DNA from: Emticicia aquatica
Lineage (GTDB): Bacteria > Bacteroidota > Bacteroidia > Cytophagales > Spirosomataceae
Direction of reading: 5' to 3'
NCBI RefSeq assembly: GCF_923079645.1
Contig: NZ_CAKLPY010000001.1
Span: 1,942,001-2,006,000 of the forward strand
Length of the DNA stretch: 64,000 nucleotides
Shown: one piece after another, positions 8,804-17,922 of the stretch
Layout of the letters: each line of letters opens with the position of its first letter
Numbering within the stretch: position 1 is the stretch's first letter
Notes under the pieces: generated by a model
Seen by the model: the letters and a program-made list of their open reading frames with translations, nothing else
Database searches by the model: none
Told to the model about the DNA's origin: nothing
Program-made: the position numbers and the translations under genes

Positions 8804-9895
8804 TTACTTCTTAAAATAATTTTCATTTTGTTGCATCAATGTCTTATAGTCTTCTGACTTCTTTATTTCTGACATTTCACTAACAAAAGGGCGAGTATCA
8901 TCAATTTTTTTGTATTGAGATTCAGCAAGTTTCAAAGCAAAATCAGGTTTTTTGATCAAATTACCAGCATATTTATTTGCAGAAATAACTGATGCACGTT
9001 TTACCTTAGAAGGCCCTTCAATTACCCAATCGCTTGTTTTTTTCTTTTCAAAACGACAAGCATTGCAGATAAATTCTTTTACTTCACCCCATTCATTTTT
9101 ACGGGCTGTAACACGTATTACTTCATCTCCACGATACCATAATTGAACATTTCCACTACATTTTTCACAATCGCAATGGGCATCAACAGGTTTTGAGAAC
9201 CAGACACGATTTTTAAAACGATAAGTTTTATCAGTCAAAGCACCAACAGGACAAACATCTATGACATTTCCTGAAAAATCATTATCAATTGCTCTACCAA
9301 TATAAGTGGAAATCTCAGCATGGTCTCCTCTTCCCATTACCCCATGAACACGTCCATCAGTCAATTGGTCAGCCGTATAAACACAACGATAACACAATAC
9401 ACAACGTGTCATGTGCAACTGAATATAAGGTCCAATATCTTCTTTTTCAAATGTACGACGTTCCTCTTCGTAGCGTGTTGTACCTACCCCATTTTCGTAA
9501 GAAAAATCTTGCAAATGGCATTCTCCAGCCTGATCACATACTGGGCAATCAAGTGGATGATTCAACAACAAAAACTCAACTACTGCTTTACGAGCTTCAA
9601 CTACTTGTGGACTTGTAAAATTTTCCACAATCATTCCATCTTGTACTGGAGTAATGCAAGAAGCTACTAATTTTGGCATCGGACGAGGATCTTTTGCAGA
9701 ACCAGCCGCTACCTTTACCAAACATGCACGGCACTTTCCTCCTGTACCTTTCAATGGTTCGTAGTAACACATTGCTGGTGGAGCAACCTCAGGGCCAATT
9801 TTACGGGCAGCTTGCATAATGGTAGTTCCTGGGGCAACTTCTACCTCAACACCATCAACAGTAACTTTAAACATTATTGGTTTTATATCTTCCAT
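8804..9895 (-). CDS. nuoG: NADH-quinone oxidoreductase subunit G, short form
   Basis: At 363 residues the protein has only the N-terminal Fe-S part of NuoG: a 2Fe-2S ferredoxin domain (CYYEPLKGTGGKCRACLVK), the His-Cys 4Fe-4S motif (HPLDCPVCDQAGECHLQD), a 4Fe-4S site (CVLCYRCV with DVCPVGAL) and a C-terminal region with CDCEKCSGN and CNACRF. The large molybdopterin-oxidoreductase-like domain of the 900-residue E. coli protein is absent, as in other Bacteroidota. It passes electrons from NuoF to NuoI. An internal Met (MFKVTVDGVEVEV, residue 8, position 9874) is an alternative start. Confidence 0.93.
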   Translation of the reverse strand: MEDIKPIMFKVTVDGVEVEVAPGTTIMQAARKIGPEVAPPAMCYYEPLKGTGGKCRACLVKVAAGSAKDPRPMPKLVASCITPVQDGMIVENFTSPQVVEARKAVVEFLLLNHPLDCPVCDQAGECHLQDFSYENGVGTTRYEEERRTFEKEDIGPYIQLHMTRCVLCYRCVYTADQLTDGRVHGVMGRGDHAEISTYIGRAIDNDFSGNVIDVCPVGALTDKTYRFKNRVWFSKPVDAHCDCEKCSGNVQLWYRGDEVIRVTARKNEWGEVKEFICNACRFEKKKTSDWVIEGPSKVKRASVISANKYAGNLIKKPDFALKLAESQYKKIDDTRPFVSEMSEIKKSEDYKTLMQQNENYFKK

Positions 9896-9955
9896 CAGTT
9901 TATTCTGATAAGTAATCTTAAAATCTGGTTTTTACTTTAATCGTTTCTTGGTAAA

Positions 9956-11296
9956 TTAAACCAAAACTCCATCACCCATATAGACTGCTCCAGGCTTAGT
10001 GGCTTCTAAAGGATGTTTGATATGCCATTCAAATTCATCTCGGAAATGGCGAATTGCACTTGCAACTGGCCATGCAGCAGCATCTCCAAGTGGGCAAATA
10101 GTATTTCCTTCTATTTTTTTGGATACATCAACCAATAAGTCAATATCACTCATATTACCTTTTCCATGTTCGATTCGGTTCAATACTTTCTGCATCCAGC
10201 CTGTTCCTTCTCGGCATGGTGAACATTGTCCACAAGATTCATGCTCATAAAATCGAGAAAAATTCCAAGTATTTCTCACAATACAAGCAGTTTCATCAAA
10301 TGCAATAAATCCACCAGAACCAAGCATTGTACCACTTACAAAACCACCATCTGAAAGCGATTCATAAGACATTAATCGGTCCTCCCCATTAGCTGTCTTT
10401 AGAAATAAAGCTCCTGGCACAATTGGAACAGAAGAACCACCTGCAACAACAGCTTTTAAACGATGACCAGCTCTAACACCACCACAATATTCATCTGAAT
10501 TCAGAAATTCATCACAAGAAAGGCCCAAAGTAATTTCATAAACTCCTGGGTTTTTGATATGGCCAGAAGCAGAAATTAATTTTGTACCTGTACTTTTACC
10601 AACTCCAACAGCGGCATAAGCTTCGCCACCATTGTTGATAATCCATGAAACCGTTGCAATTGACTCAACGTTGTTTACAACAGTTGGCGATTGATAAAGT
10701 CCTTTAACAGCAGGAAATGGCGGTTTATTTCTTGGATTTCCACGTTTCCCTTCTAATGACTCTAGCAAGGCGGTTTCTTCTCCACATATATATGCACCAC
10801 CACCTGGATGAACCACTAATTCGAGGTCATAGCCGCTACCTAGAATATTTTTACCAAGAAAGCCAGCTGCTTTTGCTTCTTCAATGGCTTTTTCAAGAAT
10901 GCGAATCACATACATTAATTCACCACGAACATAAATAAATGATTTATTTGCTCCTAAAGCATAGCTTGAAATAATCATTCCCTCAATCAATAAATGAGGC
11001 ATATTTTTCATCAAGTAATGATCTTTGAATGTACCAGGTTCAGATTCATCGGCATTACAAACCAAATAACGGGGAATTCCTTCTGGCTTAGCTAAGAAAG
11101 ACCATTTCATTCCCATTGGAAATCCTGCTCCTCCTCTACCACGGACACCTGATTTTTTTACTTCTTCTACGACCTCGTCGGGAGTCATTTTTTTAATGGC
11201 TTTCTCGACAGCAGTATAACCACCTTTTTTACGATAAACTTCAAAGGTTTCAATACCAGGGGTACTTATATGTTCGGTTAAGATTTTTGTTGCCAT
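9956..11296 (-). CDS. nuoF: NADH-quinone oxidoreductase subunit F (NADH, FMN)
   Basis: The 446-residue subunit binds NADH, FMN and one 4Fe-4S cluster. GVRGRGGAGFPMGMKWSF contains the FMN/NADH glycine-rich loop, YICGEETALLESLEGKRG and NNVESIATV are typical, and the cluster ligands are ESCGQCSPCREGTGW plus a distant Cys in NTICPLGDAA. I chose the start at 11296 (MATKILTEH), 4 bp after the nuoE stop; the frame is open 8 codons further upstream to 11320, which would overlap nuoE. Confidence 0.94.
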   Translation of the reverse strand: MATKILTEHISTPGIETFEVYRKKGGYTAVEKAIKKMTPDEVVEEVKKSGVRGRGGAGFPMGMKWSFLAKPEGIPRYLVCNADESEPGTFKDHYLMKNMPHLLIEGMIISSYALGANKSFIYVRGELMYVIRILEKAIEEAKAAGFLGKNILGSGYDLELVVHPGGGAYICGEETALLESLEGKRGNPRNKPPFPAVKGLYQSPTVVNNVESIATVSWIINNGGEAYAAVGVGKSTGTKLISASGHIKNPGVYEITLGLSCDEFLNSDEYCGGVRAGHRLKAVVAGGSSVPIVPGALFLKTANGEDRLMSYESLSDGGFVSGTMLGSGGFIAFDETACIVRNTWNFSRFYEHESCGQCSPCREGTGWMQKVLNRIEHGKGNMSDIDLLVDVSKKIEGNTICPLGDAAAWPVASAIRHFRDEFEWHIKHPLEATKPGAVYMGDGVLV

Positions 11297-11300
11297 TTTT

Positions 11301-11798
11301 TTACTTGGAAAGTTCTTCAATTATCTCGTCAACTTTCTGATTATTCAAGTGCATATAATATTTTTCACGAATTTGGAAACATGGTCCCCATCCACAAGCA
11401 GCTAAACATTCTACTTCTTTTAAAGTAAAAAGTCCATCAGCAGTAGTTTCACCTTTTTTTATACCCAATTTATTTTTTAAATGGCTGAAAACCTCTTCTC
11501 CACCCATCAAAACGCACGGACCAGTACGGCAGTATTCAATCACATGTTTACCAACAGGTTCTAGATGAAACATTGTATAAAAAGTAGCAACTTCATATAC
11601 TTCAATTGGAGTAATATCTAGCAAAGAAGCTACATAATCCATTACATCTTGGCTCATCCAAGCAAATTGCTCCTGGGCCAAGTGCATAATTGGCATAATT
11701 GCTGACTTTTGTTTACCGTCAGGATAACGAGCAATCATTTCTTTGGCTTTAGCCAAACGTTCGGGAGTAAAACTTATTTTGGTATTAGTATCAGTCAT
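11301..11798 (-). CDS. nuoE: NADH-quinone oxidoreductase subunit E (2Fe-2S)
   Basis: The 165-residue thioredoxin-like 2Fe-2S protein corresponds to the 24-kDa subunit that partners NuoF. Ligand cysteines are visible in EYCRTGPCVLMGG and VECLAACGWGPC. The N-terminal helical part includes AIMPIMHLAQEQFAWMS and YEVATFYTMFHLEP, both hallmarks of the family. It is 15 bp downstream of nuoD and its stop nearly touches the nuoF start, which suggests translational coupling. Confidence 0.95.
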   Translation of the reverse strand: MTDTNTKISFTPERLAKAKEMIARYPDGKQKSAIMPIMHLAQEQFAWMSQDVMDYVASLLDITPIEVYEVATFYTMFHLEPVGKHVIEYCRTGPCVLMGGEEVFSHLKNKLGIKKGETTADGLFTLKEVECLAACGWGPCFQIREKYYMHLNNQKVDEIIEELSK

Positions 11799-11813
11799 TT
11801 TATAATCAAATTA

Positions 11814-13049
11814 TTAGGCATCTAATTCACCTGCAATTACATTTAAACTACTCATAATCGCAATTGCATCCGAAATCGCAACTCCTTTACACATTTCTGG
11901 ATATGCTTGATAGTATATAAAGCTTGGACGACGGAAATGTAAACGATAAGGAGCTCTTCCTCCATCACTCACTAAATAAAAACCTAATTCGCCATTTCCA
12001 CCTTCAACTGCATGATATACTTCTCCAGCAGGTGCATCAATTTCACCCATGACAATTTTGAAGTGATAGATTAATGCTTCCATGTTTTTATAAACATCTT
12101 GTTTTGGAGGCAAATAGTAGTGGTCTTCATTAGCATAATATGGTCCTTCGGGAAGATTTTCAAGGGCTTGCTTGATAATCTTCATACTTTCCCACATTTC
12201 TTGGTTACGAACCATAAAACGGTCATACGTATCTCCATTATGCCCAATCGGAATATCAAATTCGAAGTCTTCGTAAGATGAATAAGGCTCCATCACTCGA
12301 ACATCATAATCAATGCCAGCTGCTCTAAGATTTGGCCCGGTAAAACCGTACTCTAATGCACGTTCTCCTGTGATTGGACCAACATTTACAACTCTATCAA
12401 TAAAGATTCTATTACGATTAAAGAGTTTTTCAAATTCTGCCAATGTTTTTGGCAAATCATTATAAATTAAATCTTTGATTTTCTTGATTGCGGTTGGAGA
12501 AAGGTCTCTTTCCATTCCACCGATACGACCCATGTTTGTCGTAAGCCTTGCCCCACACATTTCTTCATAGATTTCGTATATTTTCTCACGCTCCTGAAAC
12601 AAATATAAAAAGCCAGAGTAAGCTCCTGTATCAACACCTAAAATAGAGTTACAAATCAAGTGGTCAGCAATACGTGCTAATTCCATCATAATAACACGAA
12701 TATATTGAGCACGTTTTGGGACTGTAACACCCAAAAGTTTCTCAACTGTCATGTGCCAACCCATATTGTTAATTGGCGATGAACAGTAATTCATTCGGTC
12801 TGTAAGCGTAGTAATTTGATAGAATGGACGACGTTCAGCAATTTTTTCAAAAGCTCTATGAATGTAGCCAATTGTTTGCTCACCAGAAACAATTTTTTCT
12901 CCATCCATTTTCAAGATATTCTGAAAAATACCGTGAGTGGCTGGGTGAGTTGGCCCAAGATTTAGGGTTGTATATTCTACATCTTCAACAATCGGCCTAT
13001 TAAACGCCAATGCATCAGTGGTATTTTTTGGTATTATTACGTTTTCCAT
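11814..13049 (-). CDS. nuoD: NADH-quinone oxidoreductase subunit D
   Basis: The 411-residue protein is the 49-kDa subunit that lines the quinone cavity with NuoB and NuoH. LNLGPTHPATHGIFQ near residue 30, YIHRAFEKIAERRPFYQ, the DRMNYCSSPINNMGW stretch, LYLFQEREKIYEIYE and a C-terminal region ending in ISDAIAIMSSLNVIAGELDA are diagnostic. The gene is separate from nuoC, not fused as in E. coli. The 76-bp gap to nuoC contains two short G/C-cored hairpins. Confidence 0.96.
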   Translation of the reverse strand: MENVIIPKNTTDALAFNRPIVEDVEYTTLNLGPTHPATHGIFQNILKMDGEKIVSGEQTIGYIHRAFEKIAERRPFYQITTLTDRMNYCSSPINNMGWHMTVEKLLGVTVPKRAQYIRVIMMELARIADHLICNSILGVDTGAYSGFLYLFQEREKIYEIYEEMCGARLTTNMGRIGGMERDLSPTAIKKIKDLIYNDLPKTLAEFEKLFNRNRIFIDRVVNVGPITGERALEYGFTGPNLRAAGIDYDVRVMEPYSSYEDFEFDIPIGHNGDTYDRFMVRNQEMWESMKIIKQALENLPEGPYYANEDHYYLPPKQDVYKNMEALIYHFKIVMGEIDAPAGEVYHAVEGGNGELGFYLVSDGGRAPYRLHFRRPSFIYYQAYPEMCKGVAISDAIAIMSSLNVIAGELDA

Positions 13050-13125
13050 ACCTCTATTCCCAAGAAGGGAATTATATTGAAATAACTTTATTAATATAAC
13101 TTGTTACCCTTTTAGTTTGGGTAAA

Positions 13126-13623
13126 TTATCTTCCAAACAAAGCATCAACTTTATCTTGGCGTGTTGCATCTTCTAATGGATATTCTTTTCTCATCGGGAA
13201 ATAATCCATTTCTTCGATATTTAAAATTCTGATTAATTTTGGATGACTATCGAAAATGATTCCAAAGAAATCGTATGTCTCTCTTTCCATCCAATTCGCA
13301 GAAGCATGAACTGGTATGGCCGTTGGAATATGCAAATCATCCTGAGAAAGAAATACTTTGATTCTCACCCTAACGTTATTTTCAAGGCTGTGAAGGTGAT
13401 ATATAACTCCAAATTCAGCTCCTTCATTATCAGGAAGATGAATACCTGTTAAGTCTGTTAAAAAGTTAAAACGAAAAGTTTCATGTTTTTTGAGATATTC
13501 AAGCAACGAGATGATGTTTTGACGATTGGTTGTAAAAGTCAGTAGCCCCCAAGGTTCTTCAAAACTATTTACATTTTCGCCATACTTGACTAATAAATCT
13601 TCCGCTATTTGTTGATTTGTCAT
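13126..13623 (-). CDS. nuoC: NADH-quinone oxidoreductase subunit C
   Basis: The 165-residue protein is the 30-kDa subunit. The C-terminal signature WMERETYDFFGIIFDSHP followed by LIRILNIEEMDYFPMRKEYP is diagnostic, and FNFLTDLTGIHLPD matches the N-terminal fold. It is a hydrophilic scaffold between NuoB and NuoD. It is 53 bp after nuoB. Confidence 0.95.
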   Translation of the reverse strand: MTNQQIAEDLLVKYGENVNSFEEPWGLLTFTTNRQNIISLLEYLKKHETFRFNFLTDLTGIHLPDNEGAEFGVIYHLHSLENNVRVRIKVFLSQDDLHIPTAIPVHASANWMERETYDFFGIIFDSHPKLIRILNIEEMDYFPMRKEYPLEDATRQDKVDALFGR

Positions 13624-13676
13624 TCCAATTTTGAAATTTGAAAATTTGAAATTATAATAGTTACTTCCAAATTGAC

Positions 13677-14222
13677 TTATTGAATATTGTACGATTCTAA
13701 TAAAGCTTGATACTCATCGGTATTTCTTCTACGAAGCGATTCGTTAACTGCAAGCTTCTGAATTTCCATCAGTCCGTCTAAAATTTGTTCTGGGCGAGGT
13801 GGGCAACCTGGCACATAAACATCAACTGGAATTACACGGTCAATACCTTGTAAAACGGAATATGTATCAAAAATACCACCGCTTGAAGCACAAGCACCAA
13901 CCGCAATTACCCAACGTGGTTCAGCCATTTGTAAATAAACTTGCTTTACAATTGGAGCCATTTTTTTAGCGATTGTACCCATCACCATCAACAAATCAGC
14001 TTGGCGAGGAGAAAAACTTGGTCGTTCCGAGCCAAAACGTGAAATATCATAATGAGAACCCATTGATGCCATGAATTCGATACCACAACAAGAAGTGGCA
14101 AAAGGCAATGGCCAAAGTGATTTGCTTCGAGCAATACCTATTACATTTTCAAAAGAAGTTGCAAAAAAGCCAGAACCTTCAAATCCTTCTGGTGCGTCTA
14201 TTAATTTTACTGGATTGCTCAT
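13677..14222 (-). CDS. nuoB: NADH-quinone oxidoreductase subunit B (cluster N2)
   Basis: The 181-residue protein carries the N2 4Fe-4S ligands: tandem cysteines in FATSCCGIEFMAS, VIAVGACASSGGIF and YVPGCPPRPEQILDGL. N2 is the last cluster before quinone. RADLLMVMGTI-like residues (RQADLLMVMGTIAKK) complete the signature. A 118-bp gap separates it from nuoA and contains a 12-bp hairpin. Confidence 0.97.
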   Translation of the reverse strand: MSNPVKLIDAPEGFEGSGFFATSFENVIGIARSKSLWPLPFATSCCGIEFMASMGSHYDISRFGSERPSFSPRQADLLMVMGTIAKKMAPIVKQVYLQMAEPRWVIAVGACASSGGIFDTYSVLQGIDRVIPVDVYVPGCPPRPEQILDGLMEIQKLAVNESLRRRNTDEYQALLESYNIQ

Positions 14223-14303
14223 ATTTTTAAAATATCAATCAATAACTGCTATTACAATTATTATTATTTCAACTATGTGTTTGGATAAATTGTTTTTTTT
14301 TAA

Positions 14304-14334
14304 TTTTATCGAAAAAAACTTATTTTCGATAAAA
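14304..14334. other. Hairpin between nuoA and nuoB
   Basis: A perfect 12-bp inverted repeat (14304-14315 with 14323-14334, 7-nt loop) has T-rich left and A-rich right arms, the reverse of an intrinsic terminator, and on the transcribed strand is followed by A-rich rather than U-rich sequence. An mRNA processing or stabilising structure is more likely than termination. Confidence 0.5.
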
Positions 14335-14340
14335 CAGGTT

Positions 14341-14715
14341 TCAATCTTTATCCCAAGCTAACACTCCTTTACGAATAACATAATAAAACCCTGCCATCAA
14401 AAGCCCTAAAAATAAGACCATTTCAACAAATCCGAACCAGCCTAATTTCATAAAGTTTACAGCCCAAGGATACATAAATATTACCTCTACATCAAAAAGT
14501 ACAAATAATATGGCAGTCAGAAAATATTTAATTGATATTGGTGTCCGTGCATCACCTTCGGAGTCAATTCCACATTCAAAAGGAGCATCTTTTAGTTCAC
14601 TATTTCTTTTAGGACCAATCGAATGGGTTACAATCATTGTAACAACAATAAAACCAATGGCAGCACCTAGCTGCACCAAAATAGGGAGAAAATCTGAAGG
14701 CAAAAATTCTTTCAT
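14341..14715 (-). CDS. nuoA: NADH-quinone oxidoreductase subunit A
   Basis: The 124-residue, three-helix protein is NuoA (ND3). KDAPFECGIDSEGDARTPIS contains the conserved Cys loop near the quinone site, and FLTAILFVLFDVEVIFMYPWA is the second membrane helix with its conserved acidic residues. It is the first gene of the operon, 81 bp downstream of a strong predicted promoter. Confidence 0.95.
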   Translation of the reverse strand: MKEFLPSDFLPILVQLGAAIGFIVVTMIVTHSIGPKRNSELKDAPFECGIDSEGDARTPISIKYFLTAILFVLFDVEVIFMYPWAVNFMKLGWFGFVEMVLFLGLLMAGFYYVIRKGVLAWDKD

Positions 14716-14795
14716 AAATCAATAATTAACAGTAGCACGAATATGAGTTAAATATACATTTGATAACTTTTAACTAATCTCCTACTTTTCTGTTT

Positions 14796-14826
14796 CAAAA
14801 TTACTACTGTTATGTTTAGAAACAAA
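14796..14826 (-). promoter_or_regulatory. Promoter of the nuo operon
   Basis: On the minus strand TTTG (14823-14826), 19 nt, then TAATTTTG (14796-14803) matches the Bacteroidota primary-sigma consensus (TTTG, spacer, TAnnTTTG). Predicted transcription would start near 14789 with a leader of about 75 nt before nuoA. Confidence 0.7.
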
Positions 14827-14857
14827 ATAAAAAAGGGGTGAAAATATTTAGAATCTC

Positions 14858-17806
14858 TTAGTATTTGAGATTTACTCTTGCGGATTCACTAAATGAGCCG
14901 CTTGACACTCTAATTATATAAGTTCCAGATTCGAGCATTCTCAAATCTACAATTCTTTTTTCTTTAAAATCTGTAATTTTTCCAGTAAAAAGTACCTTTC
15001 CTGCCAATGTGTAAACAGAAACTATCGATTCTGGATTATCTTTTATTGTTTCGATTGTAAAAATACCTGAAGTATTTGGATTTGGATACACTCTTAAACC
15101 TTTATCCAGATAAGGAATAAATAAATTGGTTATATTCGAAAAAGGCGAATAACAAATTAATTCTTTATTATTTGGAACAGAATATTTTAAAACTGTACGA
15201 ACCGAAAAGTTTCCACTTTCACTTGCTTTATAGAAAGATGAGACAGTTGAGAGTAATTGTTCATCTTTTTTCCAGTTAAAATACTGTCCAGGTAAACTCG
15301 AAGCAGGAATTGCTTCCAATTGAAAAGCTCCATCAATATTTATTGAGGGCTTTTGAGGACTATTTTTCACAAATACATCAAAAAAAACAGGTTTGGACTC
15401 ACAGTTTTTTTCATCTTTTATCTTCAAACTATATGTTCCTGCTTTACTAACAGAAAGCTCTTTGGAAACTGATCCATCATTCCACAAGTAATTAAGGCTG
15501 CTATTAGCATTTAATACGATTGTTTCTCCTTCACAAATTGTGTTTATATTATCAATTGTTGAAATAGATGCTAATGGTGATGGGATATAAGATAATTTAA
15601 TAGTGTCAGGTATTGACTCACACCCATTTTTGTCTTTTATTTTCAAGGAATAAATCCCTTCTTTCTCAATTTTAACCACTTTTGTTGATTCTCCTGTGCT
15701 CCATTTATAAGCTACTGCCGAATCAAAATCGGTGGATAAAGTTACTACATTTCCCTCGCAAAACTTATCAACATCTGTTGCTTGAATTTTGATTGCGGGT
15801 AAAGCATTTACTACTATATTTTTACTAATTGTTTCTGAGAAACAACCAAAATTATCTTTTACTTTCAGGCTATAAGTTCCTGTTTCTGTTACCTTTATTT
15901 TATTTTCTGTCAATCCATTGCTCCAAATGTACGATTGAAATACGCCATTAGCAGATAAATTAACGCTTCTGCCTAAACAAAAGCTAGTTGGTCCATCTGA
16001 TATAATTGAAGTTGTTGGCCGATTTCTAAAAGTTACATCAAAAAATGATTGAGATTCACATCCATTATTTCCTTTTAGTGTCAGACTATAAGAACCTGAA
16101 TTTTGAACCACGATTTTTTGCGAAGTTTCATTTGTATTCCATCTATAACTTACTACATCAGTATTTGATGAAAATAACTCTAATGTTTCATCAGGACAAA
16201 TAGGCAAAACTTTTGATGACTGAATGATATTTAATGGAGATTGTTTTACATCTATATTTATTACCGAAGAACTTGGTGACTGACAGCCGTTTAATGAATA
16301 ATTGACGACACTGTAATTTCCACTATTTCTAACCACAATTGATTGCCCTCGTTCGCCATTATTCCAAACATTTCCTCCATTTATATTAGAAGTTAATTTT
16401 ATCGTTTCACCATCGCAAAAACTTGTATTGCCACTGGCAGTTATTGAAGGTTGTGAAACATTATTATTGGTTGAAATTGTGAATGGTTGAGAGAAAACGG
16501 TATTTCCTGCATCATCAATAGCCTTAAATGAAAATGTTCCATTACTAACAGTAATCACATTTGAAGTTCCACCATTACTCCATTTATAAAAAGGATAACC
16601 TCCAGTAGTTATGGTAAATTTATTGGTTGTATTATTGGGATTACAAGCAATATTTACGCTTGGTAACGAACGTGCTTGAAGTGGTTGTGAATTGGCAAAA
16701 AACTCATTATTTAACGAAAAACTCCAAAAATCAGCAGCAGCATTAAGTCCATCGTTATGAAAATGAATACCATCAGCTCTAAAATTTGCTCCAACAATTT
16801 CATCCGTAGTTGGGCCTGCAAAAACATTTGGTACACGCTGTATTGTAAAATTTTGTCCTGCAATAACATTATTTAGAATAAGAGGATTTCTCGAAGAACG
16901 AGCAACAACCCAAGCTAAATCGCCTTTTCGGGCATCAGAACGAGTTTTTTCAATAACAGTTTTTAAATTATTATAATATGTTTCCGAACTATATTCTCCA
17001 TCACTTTCTCCTTGTTGCCATAAAATCGCCCTCACACCAGTTCTTGTAACATAATGTTGTAAAGTGGCTTTCATACTCCGATAAGGCATGCCAGGAACTT
17101 TGATAAACAAAGGAAATTCTTGTCTTAAATCTTGTCCTTCAACTGAGCGTCGCCAAACATCACAGCTTATTCCACCCAAAGAAGCACCATAAAATAAAAC
17201 TGGAACGTTCAATCTTTGTACAAGTCTGTCTCCTAATTTAGCCCAAAACCAAGGAACATAATTATAAGGTGACATCTTAGTATTATTAGCCATCTGTGAA
17301 AACTGAAAAGGCAGATTGTCTTCATTCAGTAATGGTTCATAATAATTTATTGTAGAAACTCGGTCTTCGGTGGCACCGATATGACCACCCGAATAGACAG
17401 CATCTCCCTGAGCATTTGATTGACCGGCAACAATGAAAACTTCACCGACCCCTACTCTTTCAAGGGTTGAAGTTGTAGCGACAATGCCATTAGAATATCC
17501 TCTAACCTCAATATTATACCAACCGCCAGTCAAAAGCATAGTTCCGCTAAAAATCCCATTATTGTGAAATTCTTGGGCATCATTCCAGCCTGTTTCAGTT
17601 CCTTGGCCTTCATTCACAGGAACCGCTCTCATCTCAATTCGGTCAAGTTGCTGAAAATAGCTGCCAGCAATTGTTACATTAGCTTGATTTTGGTTATTCC
17701 GTTGGAATACAATCCGTGAAACCGGGAAGGTAATTTGTATTTGTGAGTAGCATTCAAATAAGATTGTACTCATCAACAAAATTAACCCATTCCTAAAATA
17801 ATTCAT
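14858..17806 (-). CDS. Secreted sialate O-acetylesterase-like (SGNH) protein with Ig-like repeats and T9SS tail
   Basis: The 982-residue protein has a signal peptide (about 1-22), then a SASA/DUF303 esterase domain to about residue 370: the nucleophile motif VAGQSNAQG, LWQQGESDG and the catalytic Asp/His block DGIHFHNDG. After a linker sandwich come five Ig-like repeats of about 70-75 residues, each with a Cys near the start, a W-N/S-x-G core and GC(E/F/Q)S near the end, and one degenerate sixth copy. The last about 80 residues (VYPNPNTSGIFTIE, LAGKVLFTGK, SGTYIIRV) are a type A T9SS sorting domain. It should deacetylate a carbohydrate outside the cell, but the substrate is not deducible. The downstream gene is a paralogue on the same strand. 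Confidence 0.88.
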   Translation of the reverse strand: MNYFRNGLILLMSTILFECYSQIQITFPVSRIVFQRNNQNQANVTIAGSYFQQLDRIEMRAVPVNEGQGTETGWNDAQEFHNNGIFSGTMLLTGGWYNIEVRGYSNGIVATTSTLERVGVGEVFIVAGQSNAQGDAVYSGGHIGATEDRVSTINYYEPLLNEDNLPFQFSQMANNTKMSPYNYVPWFWAKLGDRLVQRLNVPVLFYGASLGGISCDVWRRSVEGQDLRQEFPLFIKVPGMPYRSMKATLQHYVTRTGVRAILWQQGESDGEYSSETYYNNLKTVIEKTRSDARKGDLAWVVARSSRNPLILNNVIAGQNFTIQRVPNVFAGPTTDEIVGANFRADGIHFHNDGLNAAADFWSFSLNNEFFANSQPLQARSLPSVNIACNPNNTTNKFTITTGGYPFYKWSNGGTSNVITVSNGTFSFKAIDDAGNTVFSQPFTISTNNNVSQPSITASGNTSFCDGETIKLTSNINGGNVWNNGERGQSIVVRNSGNYSVVNYSLNGCQSPSSSVINIDVKQSPLNIIQSSKVLPICPDETLELFSSNTDVVSYRWNTNETSQKIVVQNSGSYSLTLKGNNGCESQSFFDVTFRNRPTTSIISDGPTSFCLGRSVNLSANGVFQSYIWSNGLTENKIKVTETGTYSLKVKDNFGCFSETISKNIVVNALPAIKIQATDVDKFCEGNVVTLSTDFDSAVAYKWSTGESTKVVKIEKEGIYSLKIKDKNGCESIPDTIKLSYIPSPLASISTIDNINTICEGETIVLNANSSLNYLWNDGSVSKELSVSKAGTYSLKIKDEKNCESKPVFFDVFVKNSPQKPSINIDGAFQLEAIPASSLPGQYFNWKKDEQLLSTVSSFYKASESGNFSVRTVLKYSVPNNKELICYSPFSNITNLFIPYLDKGLRVYPNPNTSGIFTIETIKDNPESIVSVYTLAGKVLFTGKITDFKEKRIVDLRMLESGTYIIRVSSGSFSESARVNLKY

Positions 17807-17837
17807 TCTAATTTGGATTATGGTTTATCGAATTTTA

Positions 17838-17868
17838 CAAAAATACAACAGTGTCAATCGATTAACAA
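17838..17868 (-). promoter_or_regulatory. Promoter of the first esterase gene
   Basis: On the minus strand TTG (17866-17868), 20 nt, then TATTTTTG (17838-17845). It lies 31 bp upstream of the 982-residue esterase gene, indicating that this gene is transcribed separately from its paralogue. Confidence 0.55.
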
Positions 17869-17922
17869 TAATCATTAACTTATTATTAATAAAAATGTTA
17901 TTTAGTGGAAAAAATCTACGTT

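Noticed and set aside
9289-9670. Two overlapping plus-strand frames of 109 and 116 codons
   Set aside because: Both are antisense to the cysteine-rich part of nuoG and encode no recognisable domain.
14304-14334. Reading the nuoA-nuoB hairpin as a terminator
   Set aside because: The arm polarity is reversed (T-rich first), no U tract follows on the transcribed strand, and nine further nuo genes lie downstream.
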